Of a stretch of DNA of 64,000 nucleotides, positions 9,625-18,322 are shown piece after piece. Within the stretch, counting starts at the first letter, position 1. Every line of letters starts with the position of its first letter. The notes below the pieces were generated by a model that did not search any database, was not told the origin of the DNA, and saw only the letters and a program-made list of their open reading frames with translations. The stretch lies in NCBI RefSeq assembly GCF_900099805.1, contig NZ_FNDR01000003.1, forward strand, positions 186,001-250,000. The letters run 5' to 3'. This stretch comes from Variovorax sp. OV700. GTDB lineage: Bacteria > Pseudomonadota > Gammaproteobacteria > Burkholderiales > Burkholderiaceae_C. Both the position numbers and the translations under genes were made by a program.

Positions 9625-11120
9625 CTAGTGCGCCTCGGCCTGCTTGGCCGCGTCGATCACGGCCTGCTCGTCGTGCTTCGCACCATTGAGGAACAGGTTC
9701 AGCAGCACCGCGCTGATCGATGCCAGCAGAATGCCCGACTCGATCAGCGAGTGGATCGCATGCGGCATCCACTGCTTGAAGTTGGGTGCGATGAGCGGAA
9801 TCATGCCGATGCCGATCGACACCGCGACGATCATCGCGTTGTGCCGATTGCCCTTGAAGTCCACGCCCGAAAGAATGCGGATGCCCGTGGCGGCCACCAT
9901 GCCGAACATCACCAGGCCCGCGCCGCCCAGCACCACGGTGGGCAGCGACTCGATCAGCGCGGCCATCTTGGGCAGCAGCCCGAGCACGACCAGGATCACG
10001 CCGCCGGCCACGCAGACATAGCGGCTCTTGATGCCCGTGACGGCCACCAGGCCCACGTTCTGCGAAAAGCTGGTGTACGGAAAGGTGTTGAAGATGCCGC
10101 CGATCAGCGTGCCGAGGCCGTCGGTGCGCAGCCCGCGCGCAGGTCCTTCTGGCCGATCTTGCGGTCGGTCATCTCGCCGAGCGCGAGAAACATGCCGGTC
10201 GACTCGATCATCACCACGATCATGATGAGCGTCATCGTAAGAATGAGGATCGGGTCGAACTGCGGCATGCCGAAGTGGAAGGGCAGCACCACGTCCACCC
10301 AGGCCGCCTTGCCGACCTTCTCGTACGTCATGAGCCCCGTCGCCGAGGCCACCACCGCGCCGATCACGATCCCCAGCAGCACCGAGATGTTGGCGATGAA
10401 GCCCTTGGCGTACTTGACGATCAGCAGGATGGACACCAGCACCAGCGCCGCCACGCCGAAGCCCGAAAGGTCTGCGTACTTGGGGTTGGGCACCGTCGGC
10501 ATGATGGCAAAACCCTTGGGCACTGCGGGAATCGAGCTGCCCGGCGAGGTCACCTCGGCCAACCACTTCGCATAAACCGGATCGACCAGCGCCGGTGCGG
10601 TCGGCCCCACCGGATTGCCGAAGATCCAGTTGATGCCCACGCGCATCAGGCTGATGCCGATGACCGCGATGATGGTGCCCGTGACCACCGGCGGAAAGAA
10701 ACGCAGCATGCGGCTCACCAGCGGTGCGATCAGTATCGACACGATGCCCGCGCCGATGATGGCGCCGAACAGCAACTGCGCGCCGTTCTGCCCGGGGTTG
10801 GCGTTGGCAATGGCCACCATCGGCGCGACCGATGCGAAGGTGACGCCCATCATCACCGGCAGCTTGATGCCGAACCACTGCGTGGCGCCCAGTGCCTGGA
10901 TTAACGTGGCAATGCCGCAGCAGAACAGGTCGGCCGAGATCAGCAGCGCCACCTCGTCGGGCGACAGCTTGAGCGCGCGGCCGACAATCAGCGGCACCGC
11001 CACGGCGCCCGCGTACATCACCAGCACATGTTGCAGGCCCAGGGCCGCGAGCTTGCCCGAGGGCAGGCGCTGGTCTACCGGATGGACTGTCTGAACAGGG
11101 GAAGAGGTCTCGGCGGTCAT
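9625..11120 (-). pseudogene. NCS2 xanthine/urate permease, interrupted by a one-base frameshift
   Basis: Two frames together encode a full nucleobase:cation symporter-2. The 5' part starts at ATG 11120 with AGGAG eight bases upstream, and runs through MYAGAVAVPLIVG, LLISADLFCCGI and MIESTGMFLALGEMTDRKIG. The 3' part in the next frame carries TDGLGTLIGGIFNTFPYTSF, SQNVGLVAVTG (the NCS2 family motif) and the last helices. The shift lies in a CG run at about 10135-10141, where one base appears to be missing; the span of 1496 bases is one short of a whole number of codons. Either the permease is a recent pseudogene or this is a sequence error. A TGTATACA operator sits about 80 bases upstream, tying it to the purine genes. 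Confidence 0.82.
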
Positions 11121-11200
11121 CGTGTGTCTCCTGGCGCGGCAAGGGGAACGTGCGTGGACGGCGCGGTTGTCGTGGCGTCCACAATGTGTGTACGCCAAAC

Positions 11201-11208
11201 TGTATACA
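11201..11208. promoter_or_regulatory. TGTATACA palindrome, candidate GntR operator (site 1)
   Basis: A perfect eight-base palindrome in an AT-rich pocket upstream of the NCS2 permease start (11120), with the esterase gene ending behind it. The same palindrome occurs at three other purine-gene promoters in this window, which makes it a credible operator for an FCD-GntR regulator. Confidence 0.65.
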
Positions 11209-11273
11209 ATTTATGCCGCAAACTGGATGCAGGAAAACCCGCATCGCAGGCGACGTGCCTTCCAGTGGTCAGG

Positions 11274-12530
11274 TCAGTTTTCCATCTTCAGTCGCCGCAT
11301 GAGCCAGTTCGCGGTGAACTCGAAGTGCTCTCGCATGTTCGATTCTGCAGTGTGACCATCATCCCCAAATACCAGTTGCGTCACATTGAAGCCAAGAGCC
11401 GAAAGAGATGCAGGTTCGTCTCTGGAGACGAGGTCTTCGCGAGCGCCGTTCACCATGAGAATGGGCTTGCGCGACTGCACCGCAGTGGGCGTCTTCAATT
11501 GACGTGAGAGTTGGAATGCTTCGTAGTACTCGCACATCGCTTGACGGGGTGTCGTCTGCGGATTCATGTTCGCAAACGCGGTGTAGGGCGCGACGATCCA
11601 TGCAGGAGCCGTCTTGCAATGCACTTGTCCAAAGCTCGAATCGCTAGGGCCGCCTATGTTGACAATCGCTTTGTAGAAGTCATTTCTCAGCCCGCCAAGC
11701 GTTCCCAGATAGCCTCCCATGCTCCAGCCGTAGACCGCCACTCGGGCTGAGTCCAGGTCGCTGCGGGTCTTGATGTAGTCGGCCACGGCGTCAAACATCA
11801 CGGAGGACTCCGGACGGAATCCAAGCTGGTTCTCCCCAGTGTCTGGGTTTTCGACAATGAGGGTGGCGAACCCGCGACCAATGAAGTAGTCGCTGTGCCG
11901 GATCATCTCCGTCTTCAGGTTGTCGAGGCCGCCCAGAACCACCAGAACCGGCAGCTTCTCGTTGCCGCTGCGTCGTGTCGACGGCGCTCGGAAGTAGCCG
12001 ATGAATTCTTTCTCTCCGGTCTTGAACGCGATCCGTTGGAGCGGCTTTCCCAGGACCGCATAGGCTCGTTCGGTCGCCTGCAGATCCGCGGTGGGTACAC
12101 GCTTGGGGAGCCGGTTCATCCGCAGATAGAAAGCGGCCTTCTTGTATTCGGCCGATGCGGCCGCGCTGTGGCTCCGCTCTTCGGCCGCGCGCGCTCGTTC
12201 CAGATGCACCTGAGCGGGCTTGCTGAAAATCGCTTGCCAGACCGGCTGCGACGGCCCGGCATGTTCTGGCAGCGTTGCAACGATTTCGTCGAACGTGCTC
12301 GCTTCGATTCCGGCATCCTCGAGCCACCAACAGATGTTGAATTTGAACGAAGGATGCATGCGAGCGATGCCTCCCGGGTACTCGGCCTGTCCTTTCCTGC
12401 AGAACTCGGCCATGCTGTCCGCGGCCCTGGCCGAAGGGATGCCCTGCGCCGCGGATTCGTGCGGCGCCGCCGCGACAAGAAAAACAGCGCTGAAGGCCGT
12501 CAAGAGTTTCAAGATCAATCTGTTCGTCAC
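11274..12530 (-). CDS. exported alpha/beta-hydrolase, FrsA/DUF1100-like esterase
   Basis: This 418-residue protein begins at a GTG at 12530, preceded by AGGA seven bases upstream. An ATG 38 codons earlier would overlap the neighbouring gene region and lacks a signal peptide. From the GTG, a Sec signal is evident (LILKLLTAFSAVFLVAAAPH). The C-terminal half is an alpha/beta-hydrolase: VLVVLGGLDN for the oxyanion loop, YGWSMGGYLG for the nucleophile Ser, and DDGHTAES for the catalytic His. The N-terminal 170 residues form a helical cap. It lies 68 bases downstream of the SDR gene on the same strand and may share its TetR control. Substrate unknown. Confidence 0.75.
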   Translation of the reverse strand: MTNRLILKLLTAFSAVFLVAAAPHESAAQGIPSARAADSMAEFCRKGQAEYPGGIARMHPSFKFNICWWLEDAGIEASTFDEIVATLPEHAGPSQPVWQAIFSKPAQVHLERARAAEERSHSAAASAEYKKAAFYLRMNRLPKRVPTADLQATERAYAVLGKPLQRIAFKTGEKEFIGYFRAPSTRRSGNEKLPVLVVLGGLDNLKTEMIRHSDYFIGRGFATLIVENPDTGENQLGFRPESSVMFDAVADYIKTRSDLDSARVAVYGWSMGGYLGTLGGLRNDFYKAIVNIGGPSDSSFGQVHCKTAPAWIVAPYTAFANMNPQTTPRQAMCEYYEAFQLSRQLKTPTAVQSRKPILMVNGAREDLVSRDEPASLSALGFNVTQLVFGDDGHTAESNMREHFEFTANWLMRRLKMEN

Positions 12531-12598
12531 GGTCTTTCCTTTGGTTGGGTTTGGTGGCTCACGCCCGTTGCCAGGGCGAAGAAGCGGTCTGCTCGGAG

Positions 12599-13648
12599 CT
12601 ATCGGGTCGACGCACTTGGCAGCCAGCCATTCCCGCGATACCAAGCGACCGTATCGGCAACGGTTTGCTCGATCGGGCGAAACTTCAGTTGAAGCATTTG
12701 CTCGCTCTTCGTGTGATTGAAATGGCTGCGCCCCGCCTCCTTGCGCATCAACCGCACAGTGGCCAGACTGAGCAAGATGGGCTTGCCGCTGATCCGCGCG
12801 TAGAGTTCCTGTGCCGCCGCCAAGAGATACAGGAGCGGAAAGGGCAAATTGCGTGTCGGCGTCTTGATGCCCGCGATCTTCCCCACCAGGGGCACCAATT
12901 CCTGCATCGTCATGTGGCGGCCGGCAGCCAGGTAGCGTTCGCCACGCTGCCCGTGCTCCGCGGCCGAAATCTGCGCCCTTGCGACGTCGCGGGCATCGAC
13001 AACGGAAAAGCTGCCAGGCAGCAGCCCGGGTAGTTTTCCAAGCACCACGTCGTTGACAAATTGTCCTGACGAGGTGGGGCCGATATCAGCCGGCCCCCAC
13101 ATCCATCCTGGCAAGACAAAGCTCGCGTGCATGTCCTGGTGCGCCGCAAGAAAGGCCGATACGACCTGATCGGCCAGTATCTTGCTGCGGTAGTAGTCGT
13201 CGTCGGCATCTGCCAGGTCACGCAGACAGGTTTCGTCGATGGGCATGCCCGGCTCGCCGTTCAGCACCGCAATGGATGAGGTCTGAACGAAGCGCCGGAT
13301 GCCGGCGTCGTATGCCCGCTCGATGAGCTGCTGCGTGCCGTCCACATTGATGCGCTTGAGTTCTTCCCAGTGGCTGCCGCCCTTGAAGTTGTCCCGAAAG
13401 AACGCGGCGGTGTGGAACACCACGTCGCATCCACGGAGTGCGTTCGAGAAAGCGCGTACGTCCGCCATGTCGCCCACCACCAACTCGACGCCTTTCACCC
13501 CTGCAAACTGTTGCTGGCCCTTGGCCTTCGAGCGAACAAGGGCCTTGACGGAGACGCCTCGCGCGACCAGCTCGCGCACAAGGTTGTTGCCGAGAAGGCC
13601 GGTAGCGCCGGTGACAAACGCGGACCTCAAGGCCTTGGTTTTTTCCAT
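12599..13648 (-). CDS. NAD(P)-dependent extended short-chain dehydrogenase/epimerase
   Basis: This 349-residue Rossmann protein resembles dihydroflavonol reductases and 3-beta-HSD-like epimerases. The cofactor loop TGATGLLGNNL starts at residue 14, VFHTAAFF marks the fourth strand, and the catalytic pair is Tyr-x-x-x-Lys in YYRSKILAD. The C-terminal part (GKPILLSLATVRLMRKEAGR) forms the variable substrate lobe. It is the first gene of a probable two-gene unit with the esterase and is transcribed divergently from a TetR regulator across 154 bases carrying a perfect palindrome. Its substrate is not predictable; the arrangement suggests an inducible detoxification or lipid-like substrate pathway. 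Confidence 0.85.
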   Translation of the reverse strand: MEKTKALRSAFVTGATGLLGNNLVRELVARGVSVKALVRSKAKGQQQFAGVKGVELVVGDMADVRAFSNALRGCDVVFHTAAFFRDNFKGGSHWEELKRINVDGTQQLIERAYDAGIRRFVQTSSIAVLNGEPGMPIDETCLRDLADADDDYYRSKILADQVVSAFLAAHQDMHASFVLPGWMWGPADIGPTSSGQFVNDVVLGKLPGLLPGSFSVVDARDVARAQISAAEHGQRGERYLAAGRHMTMQELVPLVGKIAGIKTPTRNLPFPLLYLLAAAQELYARISGKPILLSLATVRLMRKEAGRSHFNHTKSEQMLQLKFRPIEQTVADTVAWYRGNGWLPSASTR

Positions 13649-13701
13649 ATCAATTGAATTTCAAAAATCAAACGAGTTTTGAATGTACCTACGCCCTTTT
13701 G

Positions 13702-13719
13702 AAATATCAAGTGATATTT
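13702..13719. promoter_or_regulatory. perfect palindrome, candidate TetR operator
   Basis: AAATATCA-AG-TGATATTT is an 18-base inverted repeat lying between the divergent SDR gene and the TetR gene. Related half-sites appear on both sides, at the SDR start (ATATCAATTG) and just before the TetR start (TGTGATATCT). This is the usual position for a TetR-type autorepressor site controlling both directions. Confidence 0.7.
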
Positions 13720-13802
13720 GAATCCTTGGTTTCCGGCCTGGGCCCCGGGGACGCAGGTGCCCGCCAGTCGATATCCAAAGTTCATGTGATATCTTTTGAG
13801 GC

Positions 13803-14495
13803 ATGAGCCCGACGACAGCAAGAAAGCGCCTGACCCGCGAGGAAAGCCGGGCGCAGACGCGCGAGCGATTGATCGAAACCGCGCAGCACCTGTTTGTGTC
13901 GAACGGCTATGGAGGCGCGTCGATCCGCGACATTGCGGACAAGGCGGGTTACTCCCAAGGCGCCTTCTATTCGAACTTTTCGAGCAAGGAAGACGTCCTG
14001 CTGGAGTTATTGCGACGGCATATGGAAGGGGAAGCGACACAGCTTTCCACGGTCATGGGTAACGACCGGCAAAAGCCCGAGCAGATGCTTGCCGAACTGG
14101 AAGCCTGGGCTTCCACGCTCAATCACGATGCCGATTGGTGCATGCTTTCCATCGAACTGCAGCTGCATGCCAACCGCAGTCAAACCTTTGCTGCGGAGTA
14201 CCAGAAGGTGTGGGACAAGCACCGGTCCGAGATTGGCGGCGTGATCGGCCAGCTGTTCAACAAGCTCGGGCGCACGCCTCCTGCCGCACCGGACGAACTG
14301 GCCGCTGCGTTCATGGCCCTGTCGCATGGGCTGGCACTGCAGAGGACGACCACTCGTTCGGATCCCTCGGGACGGCTGATCATGGTGTTTCTGCGCGGCC
14401 TGATCGCAAATGCGGAATGCCTGGGGACCACGGCTGTCGCGCCCACTGGCTCCTCTTCGCGCGAGCTGAAAAAACGCAGACCCTCCCCAGACTAG
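13803..14495 (+). CDS. TetR/AcrR family transcriptional regulator
   Basis: This 230-residue regulator has a classic TetR DNA-binding head: RERLIETAQHLFVSNGYGGA, then SIRDIADKAGYSQGAFYSNF at about residues 20-60. The rest is a helical ligand-binding and dimerisation domain (CMLSIELQLHA, LSHGLALQRT). It is divergent from the SDR-esterase pair and probably represses it from the palindrome at 13702-13719. The 3' end overlaps the convergent GntR gene by four bases. The inducer is unknown. Confidence 0.88.
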   Translation: MSPTTARKRLTREESRAQTRERLIETAQHLFVSNGYGGASIRDIADKAGYSQGAFYSNFSSKEDVLLELLRRHMEGEATQLSTVMGNDRQKPEQMLAELEAWASTLNHDADWCMLSIELQLHANRSQTFAAEYQKVWDKHRSEIGGVIGQLFNKLGRTPPAAPDELAAAFMALSHGLALQRTTTRSDPSGRLIMVFLRGLIANAECLGTTAVAPTGSSSRELKKRRPSPD

Positions 14496-15247
14496 GCGAG
14501 CAGCGCTTTCACCAGGTCGAGCTGGCGGTCGGGCTTCTCGGTGCCGAGCTCCAGGCTGGCCTCGATGCGCTCCAGGTGCTCGGTCATGCAGGCCACGGCG
14601 CCTTCCGCGTCGCCCTTGCGACAGATGCGCAGGAAATCGGAGTGCTCATCCGAAGAGCAGTGCGGGTCGTTCGACGAGTGGTAGAGCATGGCGATCAGCG
14701 AACTGCGCGCCACCAGCTCGCGCACCAGCTCGGCCAGCGTCTTGTTGCCCGTGGCCTCGGCCAGCGCCACGTGAAAATCGCCCAGCACTTTCTCGCGCAC
14801 GGTGCCCGTGGTGGTGGTCTGGCGCAGCGCGGTGCGCTCGAAGCGAATGTGCTGCTCCAGCACCTGGTAGTCGCGTGGGCGTGCATTGGCGATGAAAAGG
14901 CGCACCACTTCGCTTTCGAGGATGCGGCGCACCGCGAACACCTCGCGCGCCTCCTGCACCGTCGGCTGGCAGACGAACGCGCCCTTGTCGGGAATCATCT
15001 CGATGAGTTTGTCCTTCGACAACATGAGCAACGCCGCGCGAATCTTGGTGCGGCTCACCGAATAGACGCGGCCCAGCGCTTCCTCGCGCAGCCAGGTGCC
15101 GGGCGGCAGGCGCTTCTCGACGATGGCGGTGGCAATGTCCTGCGCAATGCTCTCGATGGAGCTGCCCTTGTCGGCGGCAGCCGCGCCGTTGTCGGCAGGA
15201 GCGGCGGTGGCAGGGGAGGCGGGAGATTTGGAGCTGGCGCGGGGCAT
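14492..15247 (-). CDS. GntR family regulator, FCD subfamily
   Basis: The protein has 251 residues. After a Pro/Ala-rich N-terminal extension of about 30 residues comes a winged helix (IAQDIATAIVEKRLPPGTWL, LGRVYSVSRTKIRAALLML). The FCD effector domain follows, with the metal/ligand residues in LESEVVRLFI, LGDFHVALAEATGN and a His-containing final helix. It lies 57 bases downstream of the racemase in an apparent permease-racemase-regulator operon, so it probably responds to a purine breakdown product such as allantoin. It and the second GntR at 26612-27286 are the obvious candidates to bind the shared TGTATACA sites. Which one does so cannot be decided from sequence. Confidence 0.85.
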   Translation of the reverse strand: MPRASSKSPASPATAAPADNGAAAADKGSSIESIAQDIATAIVEKRLPPGTWLREEALGRVYSVSRTKIRAALLMLSKDKLIEMIPDKGAFVCQPTVQEAREVFAVRRILESEVVRLFIANARPRDYQVLEQHIRFERTALRQTTTTGTVREKVLGDFHVALAEATGNKTLAELVRELVARSSLIAMLYHSSNDPHCSSDEHSDFLRICRKGDAEGAVACMTEHLERIEASLELGTEKPDRQLDLVKALLA

Positions 15248-15304
15248 GGCGGATTGTGGCTCAGCGGCATTGCCGGCGCGCCCGCGCCGTTCTTCTTGCT
15301 CTTC

Positions 15305-16045
15305 TTATTGGCCGGCCAGGGTGAAGCCTTCGAGCGCGCCCGTCATGCGCTTGGGCAGCGGGTGCGCGAGTTCTCCGCGCTTGCTGGTCTGCAGCTTCAA
15401 CGCGACCAGCGATTCGACGAGCTTGGTGCCCGCGGCCACGCCGTCGATCACCGGCACGCCGAGCAGGCCGCTGATGTGCTCGCACAGGTCTGTCATGCCG
15501 GCACAGCCGAGCACGATGCAGTCGGAGCCGTCTTCTTCGAGCGCGCGCCGGCACTCGTCCACGATGCGTTCGCGCGCACGCGAACCGGGCTCTTCCAGTT
15601 CGAGCACCGACAGCTCGCAGGCGCGCACGTTGGCGCAGAAGCGCTCCATGCCGTAGATCTCGGCCAGGTGCCAGGCCTGCCCCATCGTGCGGCCCAGCGT
15701 GGTCACCACGCTGAAGCGGCTGCCCACCATGCTGGCCATGTGCATCGCCGCCTCGGCAATGCCCACCACCGGGCCGCGCGCCAGTTCGCGTGCGGCCTTC
15801 AGGCCCGGGTCGCCGAAGCAGGCAATCACATAGCCGTCGAAGCCGTTGCGCTCGCCGGCCGCAATCTCCTGCAGCAGGCCGGGTACGGCCAGCGCCTCGT
15901 CGTAGTGGCTCTCGATGGAGATCGGCCCCATGGCCGGGCTGACGGCGACGATCTCGGTGCCGGCGTGCGCCACCGCACGGGCGCAGGCACCGATCTTCTC
16001 GGTCATGCTCCAAGTGGTGTTGGGGTTGATGATCTTGATGCGCAC
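15305..16045 (-). CDS. Asp/Glu/hydantoin racemase family, probable allantoin racemase
   Basis: This 246-residue cytosolic enzyme has the two-cysteine racemase architecture: Cys76 in VIACFGDPG and Cys181 in VLGCAGMTD, each in a half of the pseudo-symmetric fold. The N-terminus INPNTTWSMTEKI is typical of the allantoin/hydantoin branch. The reaction would interconvert (R)- and (S)-allantoin so that the stereospecific downstream allantoinase can use all of the pool. The gene follows the NCS1 permease by 25 bases on the same strand. Context strongly favours allantoin over hydantoin as substrate, but that is inference. Confidence 0.85.
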   Translation of the reverse strand: MRIKIINPNTTWSMTEKIGACARAVAHAGTEIVAVSPAMGPISIESHYDEALAVPGLLQEIAAGERNGFDGYVIACFGDPGLKAARELARGPVVGIAEAAMHMASMVGSRFSVVTTLGRTMGQAWHLAEIYGMERFCANVRACELSVLELEEPGSRARERIVDECRRALEEDGSDCIVLGCAGMTDLCEHISGLLGVPVIDGVAAGTKLVESLVALKLQTSKRGELAHPLPKRMTGALEGFTLAGQ

Positions 16046-16070
16046 GGTGCGGCCTTTCTCTTTCGGTATT

Positions 16071-17564
16071 TCAAGTCTTGTTGTTGCGGTTCAGCAGCGC
16101 GTAGAGCACGAAGCCCAGGCCCATGCCGATGAACCACGCATAGTTCGCGCCACCACGCAGCGCCGGCACCATCACGCAAAGAATCGGCACCAGCGCGGAA
16201 GGGATCAGCGCCTGGATCGCCTTCGGGTTGTAGCCGCCGCTGTACCAGTATTTGCCCTGCTTGCTCATGGTGTAGAGCGCGTCCACGTCGATGCGCTGCT
16301 TGCGAACGATGTAGAAGTCGGCAATCAAAATGCCGAACAGCGGGCCGATGAACGAGCCCAGCACGTCAAGCGTGTAGTGAATGACTTCGGGGCTGTTGTA
16401 AAGGTTCCACGGCGTCAGAAACACCGAACCCACCGCCGCGATCATGCCGCCCGTGCGCCAGCTGATGTGCTGCGGCGCCACGTTCGAGAAGTCGAAGGCC
16501 GGCGAGACGAAGTTGGCGACGATGTTGATGCCGATGGTGGCGATCATGAAGGTCAGCGCGCCCAGCACCACGGCGGTGGTGCTGTCGATCTTGCCCACGG
16601 TGTGCACCGGATCGGTGATCAGTTCGCCGAACACCGGCAGCGTGGCGGCCGTGGTGATCACGGTCAAGAGCGAGAAGAACACGAAGTTGATCGGCAAGCC
16701 CCAGAAGTTGCCCTTCTTCACCGCGTCGAAGCTCTTGCCGTAGCGCGAGAAGTCGCCAAAGTTGAGCATCGGGCCGCTGAAGTAGCTCACCACCAGCGCA
16801 ATGGCCGAGAGCATCACCGGCAGCGCGTCCCAGCCCTGGAACTTGATGCCGCCCAGGTTCAGGTCGATCTTGCTCCAGCCCGCCTTCCACACCAGCCAGC
16901 CGCACAGCACGGCCATCACCACGTACACGGCGGGGCCGGCCCAGTCGATGAACTTGCGGATGGCTTCCATGCCGTGCCAGAACACGAAGGCCTGCAGCAC
17001 CCACATGATCATGAACGCCACCCAGCCCAGCGTCGAAAGGCCCGCGAAGCCGTGCTGCGCCACATCGGCATACGGCGCGAGGTTCGGGAACATGTGCAGC
17101 GCCAGCACCATGAAGGCGGCCGATGCGAGATAGGTCTGCACGCCGTACCAGGCCACCGCGATCAGCCCGCGGATGATGGCCGGGATGTTGGCGCCCAGCA
17201 CGCCGAACGAGGCGCGGCACACCACGGGGTAGGGGACGCCCGTCACCTGGCTCGGCTTGGCCACGAGATTGCAGAAGAACTGCACGATCACGATGCCCAC
17301 GAGCAGCGACACCAGCACCTGCCAGCTCGACAGGCCCAGCGCGAACAGGCTGCCGGCCGTGATGTAGCCGCCCACGCTGTGCACGTCGGACATCCAGAAC
17401 GCAAAGATGTTGTATTGGCCCCAGGTCTGCTTCTTGAGCGGAGCCAGGTCTTCGTTGGTCAGCCGCGGGTCGTAGCCGGGCTTGATCAGCGCGTTGGATT
17501 CGGCATGCGGCGCATGGCCGGCTTCACTCGCCCCCGCGGGGGCCTGGCTGACGACTGTGCTCAT
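16071..17564 (-). CDS. NCS1 nucleobase/allantoin:cation symporter
   Basis: This 497-residue integral membrane transporter begins at ATG 17564 with GAGGAAAG just upstream. It shows family hallmarks: LTNEDLAPLKKQTWGQYNIF before helix 1, WMSDVHSVGGY in helix 1, the VTGVPYPVVCRASFGVLGAN segment, and SYFSGPMLNFGDFSRYGKS around helix 8. About twelve helices are present and the protein ends in a short basic tail. NCS1 members of this type import allantoin, hydantoins or nucleobases with Na+ or H+. It heads the permease-racemase-GntR unit, and a TGTATACA palindrome lies about 80 bases upstream of the start. Allantoin is the most likely substrate from its neighbours. Confidence 0.88.
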   Translation of the reverse strand: MSTVVSQAPAGASEAGHAPHAESNALIKPGYDPRLTNEDLAPLKKQTWGQYNIFAFWMSDVHSVGGYITAGSLFALGLSSWQVLVSLLVGIVIVQFFCNLVAKPSQVTGVPYPVVCRASFGVLGANIPAIIRGLIAVAWYGVQTYLASAAFMVLALHMFPNLAPYADVAQHGFAGLSTLGWVAFMIMWVLQAFVFWHGMEAIRKFIDWAGPAVYVVMAVLCGWLVWKAGWSKIDLNLGGIKFQGWDALPVMLSAIALVVSYFSGPMLNFGDFSRYGKSFDAVKKGNFWGLPINFVFFSLLTVITTAATLPVFGELITDPVHTVGKIDSTTAVVLGALTFMIATIGINIVANFVSPAFDFSNVAPQHISWRTGGMIAAVGSVFLTPWNLYNSPEVIHYTLDVLGSFIGPLFGILIADFYIVRKQRIDVDALYTMSKQGKYWYSGGYNPKAIQALIPSALVPILCVMVPALRGGANYAWFIGMGLGFVLYALLNRNNKT

Positions 17565-17642
17565 GGGTCTTTCCTCGTGCGAATGTGGATTGAGGGACCG
17601 CTTTCCAACGCAAATTACGCGCCGGGTATCGGGTGCGTTATT

Positions 17643-17650
17643 TGTATACA
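17643..17650. promoter_or_regulatory. TGTATACA palindrome, candidate GntR operator (site 2)
   Basis: A perfect palindrome embedded in the longer symmetric run TTTGTATACAAA (17641-17652), upstream of the NCS1 permease. It is the most symmetric of the four copies. No other gene start lies nearby, so it should act on the permease operon. Confidence 0.68.
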
Positions 17651-17721
17651 AAAACAGTGTGCAATCAAGTCCATGCGGCAATTCATATATCCGTACATTC
17701 CCTGAGGCGCTCGGAGGACGC

Positions 17722-17757
17722 AAAAAAGGCGCCAATGGCCCGCAGCCATGGCGCCTT
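17722..17757 (-). terminator. rho-independent terminator of the SET-domain gene
   Basis: Read on the minus strand, AAGGCGCCATGG pairs with CCATTGGCGCCTT across a short GC-rich loop and is followed by a run of six T. It lies about 30 bases past the SET gene stop, and it separates that gene from the permease promoter downstream. Confidence 0.8.
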
Positions 17758-17788
17758 CGACTTCGAATGCGGCCGAATCAGCGGGCGG

Positions 17789-18262
17789 TCATTCCTCCGC
17801 GTCCACCGGCGCCAGCATGGTCCCGCGGCAGTTCGGCGAGCCGCAATGGCAGGGGTAATTTTCGGCTGGCGAACCATCGTCCGCGGTCAGGGAATAGTCG
17901 ATGAACAGCTCGTCGCCAGCGTCCACCGGCACGAGGGTCTGGAACTTGAGCATCAGCTCGCCCGCGTCGTCGTATTCCTCGACCGCCTCGCAGTTGGGGT
18001 CGCAGGCGTGATTCAGATGGCGCGTGCCGTTGCCGCCCTTGGCGCCGTCGATCGTCTCGTGGTTGGAGAGCGTGAACAGGTAGGTGAGCTGGTCGTTCCA
18101 CGACTTGGCCGCGATCTCCTGCTGCGTGTAGCGCCGGCCTTCGTAGAGGCCAAGGAACGCCTCGGCCGGCAGGTCGCGCACCGCAAATGCACCGAGCCCG
18201 TGCACCCCGCTGGGCGCGACCCGGATGTTGGGCGTGGACGAGGTTTGCTTGCGGGGTTTCAT
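17789..18262 (-). CDS. SET domain protein (putative protein-lysine methyltransferase)
   Basis: This 157-residue protein is essentially one SET domain. SGVHGLGAFAVRDL opens it, LYEGRRYTQQE follows, RHLNHACDPNCEA is the SAM-binding/pseudoknot motif, and DELFIDYSL is the C-terminal motif. A post-SET cysteine cluster CHCGSPNCRG completes a zinc site with the cysteines in CDPNCE. Small stand-alone SET proteins of this kind occur in many proteobacteria and methylate unknown protein targets. It sits 60 bases downstream of the LysR gene on the same strand, with its own terminator behind it; no functional link to purine genes is evident. Confidence 0.88.
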   Translation of the reverse strand: MKPRKQTSSTPNIRVAPSGVHGLGAFAVRDLPAEAFLGLYEGRRYTQQEIAAKSWNDQLTYLFTLSNHETIDGAKGGNGTRHLNHACDPNCEAVEEYDDAGELMLKFQTLVPVDAGDELFIDYSLTADDGSPAENYPCHCGSPNCRGTMLAPVDAEE

Positions 18263-18322
18263 GTGCGGAAGAAGCGAGGGTTGGGAGACAGCGCGAGTGG
18301 CAAGTGTGCACCAGCAGCCTGC

